Shown piece after piece: positions 58,836-64,000 of a stretch of 64,000 bases of DNA. Numbering within the stretch: position 1 is the first letter of the stretch; every line of letters starts with the position of its first letter. This DNA comes from Lactococcus sp. S-13 (GTDB lineage Bacteria > Bacillota > Bacilli > Lactobacillales > Streptococcaceae): positions 1,302,001-1,366,000 of the forward strand of contig NZ_SDAK01000001.1 of the NCBI RefSeq assembly GCF_004210295.1. Direction: 5' to 3'. The position numbers and the translations under genes are program-made. The notes beneath the pieces were generated by a model. The model was not told the origin of the DNA and ran no database searches. It saw nothing but the letters and a program-made list of their open reading frames with translations.

Positions 58836-60125
58836 TTAGGCCCGAACAGTCTTTGCAACTCCAGTTTTTTGGTCATAAAGATTGATCAGTCCTGAACCAT
58901 TTTTACGAATCATATCGCCTGCTTTGACCGCAAATGGCACGTCAATGTGCAAGAGGGTCATAGGATTTGGCGCACGGTCAATATGCTCGTCTGTCTCAGC
59001 CAAGCGCAAGTTGGTCACGACCGTATCCACATGACGGAAGCCCGGCCCGTAAAACTCAATTTGGTCGCCTTCAGTAATGACATTACGTTGGCGGATTGTT
59101 GCCACCATTGTCGTTTCATCAAAGTCAACCACTTCGCCGACAAATTTGTATTCAGGAATTTTCCGACGCGCGCCGAAAAGTTGTTTATTTTCATCAGGCA
59201 AACCGTAGTAAAAGCCAGTATCCAACTCACGTTGTGCGACTTTCCAAAGCTCATCAACCAAGCGTGGTTTGATTTCTTCAAAACGTTCTGGCGATTCCCA
59301 GTAAGCATCAATTGCTGCTTTGTAAACATTGGCAACCGTTGACACGTAGTGAATTGATTTCATCCGGCCTTCAATTTTGAGCGAATTCACCCCATTTTCA
59401 ATCATATCTGGAATATGCTCAATCATAGACATATCCACAGCTGACATTGAAAATTCTTCAGTCACTTCGCCATTTACTGACTTGCGTTCACCAAATGGCA
59501 GATCATACAAATCATATTTCCAGCGACAAGATTGCGAACATCCACCACGATTGGCATCGCGCATACTCATATAGTTGGACAAAACACAACGTCCAGAGTA
59601 AGAAATGCACATGGCACCATGAACAAAGGCTTCGATTTCAACATCCGTATGCGCGCGGATTTCGCGCAATTCTTCCATGGAAACTTCACGCGCCAAAACG
59701 ACACGTTCAAGACCAAGATTTTTCCAAAATTCTAATGTTTCGTAGTTCGTCGCTGAAGCTTGTGTGGACAAATGTACAGGTAAACCCGGTGCTTCCGCCG
59801 CACAAATAGCAATAAGCGCAGGGTCAGACACGATGACGGCTGAAATACCTAAATCGCGCAAAGTACGGAACCATTCGCCCGCCCCTTTTTCATTGCCTTC
59901 GTGAGTGACCATGTTGGCCGCCACGTAAACCTTAGCGTTATGGCTAGAGGCATAAGCCACACCCTCAGCCATTTCTTCAAAAGTAAAATTACCCGCCCGC
60001 GAGCGCAGACCATAGGCTTGACCGCCAATATAGACCGCATCAGCACCATAATCGATGGCGACTTTGAGCTTTTCGAGCGTCCCAGCAGGTGCCAGCACCT
60101 CTGGGCGTGTTTTTGTGATTGACAT
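58836..60125 (-). CDS. U32 family protein, TrhP2/YrrO type
   Basis: A 429-residue U32 protein with the family signature EAFVHGAMCISYSGRCVLSN then NRGGCSQSCRWKYDL. These Cys residues bind an Fe-S cluster in related enzymes. YrrO (TrhP2) with YrrN (TrhP1) makes 5-hydroxyuridine at tRNA position 34 in B. subtilis, and the name peptidase is historical. ATG 60125 has GGAG 8 nt upstream. The partner-like gene lies 955 nt upstream, separated by small accessory genes. Confidence 0.88.
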   Translation of the reverse strand: MSITKTRPEVLAPAGTLEKLKVAIDYGADAVYIGGQAYGLRSRAGNFTFEEMAEGVAYASSHNAKVYVAANMVTHEGNEKGAGEWFRTLRDLGISAVIVSDPALIAICAAEAPGLPVHLSTQASATNYETLEFWKNLGLERVVLAREVSMEELREIRAHTDVEIEAFVHGAMCISYSGRCVLSNYMSMRDANRGGCSQSCRWKYDLYDLPFGERKSVNGEVTEEFSMSAVDMSMIEHIPDMIENGVNSLKIEGRMKSIHYVSTVANVYKAAIDAYWESPERFEEIKPRLVDELWKVAQRELDTGFYYGLPDENKQLFGARRKIPEYKFVGEVVDFDETTMVATIRQRNVITEGDQIEFYGPGFRHVDTVVTNLRLAETDEHIDRAPNPMTLLHIDVPFAVKAGDMIRKNGSGLINLYDQKTGVAKTVRA

Positions 60126-60367
60126 GATAAATTCTCCAATTTTCAAGATTGTAAGTATTTTGAAAAGGCTGGAAGACCTTCGCCTTCCTTGCTCGACCCA
60201 GTGTCAGTGAATCGAACAGCCAAAACTTCTTATATCCCTTCATTTTACAAGATTTTGCTCAAAAATTAAACTGACAGGACTGACAAAGGTATTTGACATT
60301 GTGCTGTTTATCTGAGAATTTTTCTGACAGAGTATCAGCTGAGTAAAATTGACATTTGCAGATAAAA

Positions 60368-60397
60368 CAATTTACTGACGACGCTGTCAGTAAATTG
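60368..60397 (-). terminator. Motif-built hairpin/terminator
   Basis: CAATTTACTGAC-gacgct-GTCAGTAAATTG, perfect 12-bp arms; on the minus strand followed by TTTTATC. It lies 20 nt after the small gene ending at 60418. Confidence 0.75.
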
Positions 60398-60417
60398 TTG
60401 ATTGATAATAATTTAAC

Positions 60418-60582
60418 CTAATCTGATTTCTTCATTTTTCCTAACGCTAGCGTAGTACCTGCTGCAATAATCAACAGAACAGTCAAAATAATTCTTCCTT
60501 GCGTCCCTGGATTATAAACCATAAGAACTGCCCAGACAATGAGTATAATCAGTGGAAATAACCATTTTTGAATTTTCTTCAT
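60418..60582 (-). CDS. 54-residue membrane protein, unknown
   Basis: Minus-strand frame from ATG 60582 (AGGAGGAG 5 nt upstream) to TAG at 60418: MKKIQKWLFPLIILIVWAVL with two hydrophobic helices and a KMKKSD end. Unknown family. It starts 10 nt after the reading-frame remnant at 60593-60907, so the two look like an old pair, for example an exported peptide and its membrane partner. Confidence 0.6.
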   Translation of the reverse strand: MKKIQKWLFPLIILIVWAVLMVYNPGTQGRIILTVLLIIAAGTTLALGKMKKSD

Positions 60583-60592
60583 TTTTCTCCTC

Positions 60593-60907
60593 CTATTGCC
60601 ATTGGTATTTGCTATAAGTTGCAGATACTTGTCCCCCCGTCAAGATAGACGGATAGTAAGTCGTACAGGTAAAATAGAAACCTCCAGGAACCCTCGTCCA
60701 TACGCCAGCTAAGCCTAGAACTAACTTACCTATTGTACCAACACCAGAGATAGCAAATCCGCTATAAATTAGCCCTGAAGAAATAATTTGATTGGCGCGA
60801 TCCTTTGAAACGTAAATTCTAGTGGTCTGAGAATACTTATTTTTACTAACCGCTAAAATTTTATTTACGCCTTGATGATAGATTGTCGCTTGCGTACGCG
60901 TTGGTTT
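60593..60907 (-). pseudogene. Remnant of a small secreted-type protein, start lost
   Basis: A minus-strand frame with no start codon reads KPTRTQATIYHQGVNKILAV, then KYSQTTRIYVSKDRANQIIS, GVGTIGKLVLGLAGVWTRVP, GGFYFTCTTYYPS, and ends YSKYQWQ. An in-frame TAA (60908-60910) stands just before it. Removing one A from the A5 run would join it to an upstream TTG frame, so a frameshift is likely. Gly/Tyr/Thr-rich and beta-like; no family recognised. Confidence 0.45.
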
Positions 60908-61040
60908 TTACTTGCAATTTACTCTAAACTCATTATAATATTTAATAAATCAAATTGCAACACTTTTTTAATTTTATTTTCTATTTTATATATTCATAAT
61001 AAACTGAGCAATATTAGACTTGGATATGTGAAAAATTTTC

Positions 61041-61073
61041 AAAAAAAATACTGACGAATCAGTCAGTATTTTT
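61041..61073 (-). terminator. Motif-built terminator after the second U32 gene
   Basis: Minus strand AAAATACTGAC-tgattc-GTCAGTATTTT with perfect 11-bp arms and further T, 8 nt after the stop. Confidence 0.88.
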
Positions 61074-61080
61074 TCACCAC

Positions 61081-62004
61081 TTATTTCACAGCATCTTTAT
61101 CCAAGTCATAGAATCCATGTGACAAAGTCCGCCCCTCTGGGTGTAATTTACGGACTGCTTCGTCCAGTTGGAAAGCTTTCAACTCGGTAAATTCATCCGC
61201 TTCAATCAATTTTTTAGCTTCCACAAAAAGCTTGGTCACCGCCACAAAATTTTCGCCACGTGTGAAAATGCCGTCCAGCTTCCAATGGTCAAAGCCCATT
61301 TTAACCAAATCTGAAAGCTCCGTCATCATGTTCAAATCATCATTGGCAAACACGTGCGTTCCATGTTCATCCTCAAAAATTGAGTAATGCGTATCTGCTT
61401 TTTTGGGCTCTGACACGAATAAATTGCGCTCACGGTCTTTACCTGTTTCATCTGTTTTGATAAAATTATAATAATTCTGCAGTAATGGACGTTTGCTGTG
61501 ATGAATCACCGTTGCACCATAAACCAAAATTTCTCCAGGCACTTGCAGCTCACCGGCCATATCCTCAAGTTCTGCTTTGGGAAGTTCTCTGGCAAGAACA
61601 GCCTCAATCGCGCCCTGATTTGCCCAAAAATTCACCTGTCTACTTGATGCCACCATTGTTGATGCATCATAAGTAAAGGGCAATGTATACTTATCTCTTT
61701 GCAGTACAAAAATAACTCCCGCATCTCCAACAGCGATTCGGTCAGCTTTAATTTCCACCAAAAAATCTAAAAATGGCTGGATTTTCGCCATCATCTCCGG
61801 ATGCATCAACCCATTAACCGCGATAGTTACCGTTTTACCAGCTTCGTGAGCTAATTCTGTAATTTCTCGCAGTTCATCATTGCTGAGGGCCGCAGGCACA
61901 CGCAAACCATAAGTTTTTTCACCAATATATAAACGGTCAACTCCAACCTCAAGCAAAGCTTTTGCTTGCTCAACGCTCTCTGCCGTAGAAGTAATAGTAA
62001 TCAT
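61081..62004 (-). CDS. U32 family protein, TrhP1/YrrN type
   Basis: A 307-residue U32 protein (SVEQAKALLEVGVDRLYIGE, TYGLRVPAALSNDELREI, VYGATVIHHSKRPLLQNYYN). It is shorter than its neighbour and lacks the Cys-rich cluster, like YrrN/TrhP1. The pair would act in tRNA U34 hydroxylation. TATAAT ends 6 nt before the ATG and there is no ribosome binding site: predicted leaderless. Confidence 0.85.
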   Translation of the reverse strand: MITITSTAESVEQAKALLEVGVDRLYIGEKTYGLRVPAALSNDELREITELAHEAGKTVTIAVNGLMHPEMMAKIQPFLDFLVEIKADRIAVGDAGVIFVLQRDKYTLPFTYDASTMVASSRQVNFWANQGAIEAVLARELPKAELEDMAGELQVPGEILVYGATVIHHSKRPLLQNYYNFIKTDETGKDRERNLFVSEPKKADTHYSIFEDEHGTHVFANDDLNMMTELSDLVKMGFDHWKLDGIFTRGENFVAVTKLFVEAKKLIEADEFTELKAFQLDEAVRKLHPEGRTLSHGFYDLDKDAVK

Positions 62005-62010
62005 TCTGCT

Positions 62011-62016
62011 ATTATA
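62011..62016 (-). promoter_or_regulatory. -10 box of the TrhP1-like gene, leaderless type
   Basis: TATAAT, then AGCAGA and ATG on the minus strand. The -35 is weak. Confidence 0.55.
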
Positions 62017-62243
62017 TCATATTCTTCAAGACTATCTTCACTAATGACGACCAATCTGCAAAAATTCAACTTCCAGACCAAAATTTTCAATAAATATTCA
62101 CTAATTTGCCGAATTTCAGTTCCCTTAATGATGTTTTACGCTTACAGTAACATTTGCGTAACCAAATTAACTTTGATATAATAAAAACAGTCGTTTTTTA
62201 TACTATAATTATTACATAAATCTAGGAAAGTTATATAAAATAC

Positions 62244-62525
62244 ATGGAATTAAGAAATCTCAAAGACTTTTACGAAAAACAAGAATATTACAACTACGCC
62301 GAAACACAAGGACGTGAACAAAAAAACTTCAACAGACGCATTGCGGAACTCAGCTTTTTTGCAAATATTGCTGCCTTCTCCATTTTTTTGGCTTTCATCA
62401 CTTATGCACTCGTAGCAATTATGACAAGTTGGATTGCCGTGCCCGTAGCCTTTTTCTTAGCTCTTGTTCTTTACATTTTTACCAAAAAAGGCATTGCCAA
62501 GATGATTAAATTTCTTTTAAAATAA
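62244..62525 (+). CDS. Small membrane protein (93 residues), unknown
   Basis: A 93-residue protein with a charged N-terminal half (MELRNLKDFYEKQEYYNYAE), two hydrophobic helices (about 37-58 and 62-80) and a basic end. TATAAT lies at about 62203 and AGGAAAG at 62223, rather far from ATG. Monocistronic with a strong terminator. No family recognised. Confidence 0.7.
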   Translation: MELRNLKDFYEKQEYYNYAETQGREQKNFNRRIAELSFFANIAAFSIFLAFITYALVAIMTSWIAVPVAFFLALVLYIFTKKGIAKMIKFLLK

Positions 62526-62560
62526 AGCAAACCTGTTCACTTAATGAACAGGTTTGCTTT
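62524..62560. terminator. Perfect 16-bp stem terminator
   Basis: AAAGCAAACCTGTTCA-CTTAA-TGAACAGGTTTGCTTT between converging genes; T-rich sequence follows on the plus strand. Confidence 0.8.
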
Positions 62561-62569
62561 ATCTGTTTT

Positions 62570-63391
62570 TTATTTTTCACCTACCAAAAGTTGTACATGA
62601 ATCGTTGCCTTTTCAGGAGGATTTTCTCGAGCAAAACGTTTATATTCCTCAGAAACAGACCACTCAAGCGGACTCATCATTAGAAAATCCAAACGCAGAT
62701 TCTCTGGCAAATCAAAAGTATAACAAATTTCTTGTTGAGAAACTTTAGAAAACTCTTTTTTAAACCGATCAATTACCGCCGTATTTTCATAATCCACTGG
62801 TAATCCGTAAACCTCACGCAACTCTTGCAAATAAAGCTGATCAGGTACAATTTTAATCACTCGACCTTTTTCAGACAAAACACGCTGAAATTCCGCATAA
62901 TTTGAAGGTGTAAAAATATTCAAAACAACGGATAAACTTCCGTCAGCAAAAGGTAAATTCGTCAAATCTGCCAAACTCAGAGAACTATTGGTTTCCAAGT
63001 CCGTCGCCATTTCAATACCATCTCTTGCGATATCAAAAGCAAATTTTTCGCCCTCAACCTCTAGCATTTCCAAAAAAGAACCTTCACCTGTGCCCACATC
63101 AAGCAAGTTTCCAGTCGCCAACTGTCCTTGAATCTCCATTAACAACTTGTTGTACATCCCCGCTTGAATCAAGCGTCGACGTGGTTCAAACATTTTCCTT
63201 GTATAATGCTCCGTGTCTGCCTTCGTCTGTAAAAAATTAACATAACCCTTTTTATTTAAATTATAAGTGTGCCGATTTTCACAACGCAAAGCGTAAGCTT
63301 CCAGCTGAAATTTCCCATGGCAAATCGGACATCTCAACAACTCGACATTTTTTTCCAAAAGCAAATAAGCCTTTTCTATCTTCTTTAACAT
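62570..63391 (-). CDS. rlmA: 23S rRNA (guanine-N1)-methyltransferase, RlmA type
   Basis: About 273 residues: an N-terminal zinc ribbon (LRCPICHGKFQLEAYALRCENRH), the KKGYVNFL segment typical of RlmA, and a SAM-binding Rossmann domain (NLLDVGTGEGSFL). It methylates G745/G748 in helix 35 of 23S rRNA. ATG 63391 is chosen; TATAAC ends 9 nt before it and no ribosome binding site is seen, so the leader is absent or very short. Confidence 0.9.
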   Translation of the reverse strand: MLKKIEKAYLLLEKNVELLRCPICHGKFQLEAYALRCENRHTYNLNKKGYVNFLQTKADTEHYTRKMFEPRRRLIQAGMYNKLLMEIQGQLATGNLLDVGTGEGSFLEMLEVEGEKFAFDIARDGIEMATDLETNSSLSLADLTNLPFADGSLSVVLNIFTPSNYAEFQRVLSEKGRVIKIVPDQLYLQELREVYGLPVDYENTAVIDRFKKEFSKVSQQEICYTFDLPENLRLDFLMMSPLEWSVSEEYKRFARENPPEKATIHVQLLVGEK

Positions 63392-63471
63392 AAATACAAT
63401 GTTATAATAATTTTCCAACTTATGCAAATGCTTATTTACCAGTCAAATAAAAATAAGCTTTCAAACCTCTA

Positions 63472-64000
63472 CTATTTACCTACCACGTATTTTAATCCCT
63501 CTGCTTGCGCCTTGGTTAATACTTGATAATTAAAAACTGTACTAAATCCTGCGCCCGACTGAGAGAGCAAGATTGAACCATCTGGTCGAATTGCTTCAAC
63601 AAATGCGACATGCCCAGCTACACTACTCGTATTCCATACTCCCCCAACACTTGCCCCAGCTTTAAAACTGACCGCACTGTGAAGCCTAGGGCTAGTGTAG
63701 ACTTGATAGCCTGGTTGATTCGCCCAATCTTGACCATTTCCCATGTATGCTCCATAATTTATCCCAAAATCTTTAGCTCTATTGTAGACCCACCATGTAC
63801 AGTCTTTAAATGAATAAGTTGTTGTTACATAACGGTCAATATTTCTTGGCGCAGAAATGTTCCAACCTGCTGGAACATTTGGAATAGGGTCTACAAAAGC
63901 GTACCAAGCTATTCCCTCATACTTCCATCCTCTTGACACAAGACTATCTTTTTCATAACTACTCATTGTCACGAAATGTGAACCAATACCTGCGGCCGCA
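63472..64000 (-). CDS. Secreted CHAP-domain cell-wall hydrolase, N-terminus outside window
   Basis: The frame is open to the right edge. The visible start, AAAGIGSHFVTMSSYEKDSL then VSRGWKYEGIAWYAF, is a DUF5648-type wall-associated module. A CHAP amidase/endopeptidase follows, with the catalytic Cys in YSFKDCTWWVYNRAKDFGI and His in SVAGHVAFVEAI. It probably cleaves peptidoglycan. A longer upstream part with signal peptide is expected. Confidence 0.85.
   Translation of the reverse strand, partial: AAAGIGSHFVTMSSYEKDSLVSRGWKYEGIAWYAFVDPIPNVPAGWNISAPRNIDRYVTTTYSFKDCTWWVYNRAKDFGINYGAYMGNGQDWANQPGYQVYTSPRLHSAVSFKAGASVGGVWNTSSVAGHVAFVEAIRPDGSILLSQSGAGFSTVFNYQVLTKAQAEGLKYVVGK

Noticed and set aside
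63991-64000. GCGGCCGC (NotI site) at the right edge as a cloning junction
   Set aside because: The reading frame of the CHAP protein runs through it with typical DUF5648-like sequence, so it looks native.

Overview
The window is a low-GC Gram-positive chromosome segment. Gene content and arrangement point to Lactococcus: metA-metB-ytjE, rsgA-rpe-rmuC-yhaM, a stand-alone yaaA-recF pair, a GH18 chitinase followed by an AA10 LPMO, T-box leaders on pheS and hisS, a perfect lactococcal-type PurBox, and a galM-galK-aga-galT-lacZ-galE cluster. The species cannot be fixed from sequence alone. No rRNA, tRNA, intact insertion sequence, prophage or CRISPR array was found.

Layout. 1-8 kb: edge of a cation/proton antiporter, methionine synthesis genes (metA-metB-ytjE) behind a CmbR-like box, an AEC transporter-NUDIX-flavin oxidoreductase operon, and a LacX-type epimerase. 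8-13 kb: minus-strand operon rsgA - small membrane protein - rpe - broken tmrB-like gene - rmuC - yhaM. 13-18.5 kb: a secreted 3D-domain protein and pheS-SUKH-pheT behind a T-box. 18.7-21.3 kb: accessory small genes (lipoprotein, small membrane proteins, CPBP protease). 21.6-23.8 kb: chitin degradation. 23.8-28.5 kb: purA, hslO, a DHFR-like gene and dus. 28.6-35.2 kb: hisS-aspS operon ending in three tandem YitT paralogues. 35.2-42.3 kb: pgsA-rodZ-two M16 proteins (transcribed in the reverse order), yaaA-recF, and a MerR-controlled carboxymuconolactone decarboxylase gene. 42.4-57.5 kb: a 13-kb alpha-galactoside/galactose/lactose operon with its own ABC importer (no ATPase), an RpiR-type regulator and a divergent aldo/keto reductase. 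57.6-64 kb: nadR, two U32 proteins, small membrane proteins, rlmA, and the edge of a CHAP-domain secreted protein.

Three patterns cut across the genes. First, a dispersed repeat with the 20-bp consensus CAGAGAAWWTGCTGACGTAA, and hairpins built on its CTGACG core, occurs in many intergenic regions. At three loci the copies are spaced exactly 41 bp apart with different spacers. The core also forms intrinsic terminators and sits in frame inside several coding genes (rsgA, metB, an M16 protein, lacZ). Second, several genes (hslO, dus, rsgA, a U32 gene, yaaA, perhaps rlmA and the antiporter) have a -10 box ending 6-9 nt before the start codon and no Shine-Dalgarno, as expected for leaderless mRNAs; most of these act on RNA or ribosomes. 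Third, a structured inverted-repeat element lies between hisS and aspS. I do not recognise the repeat family or the inverted-repeat element from memory.
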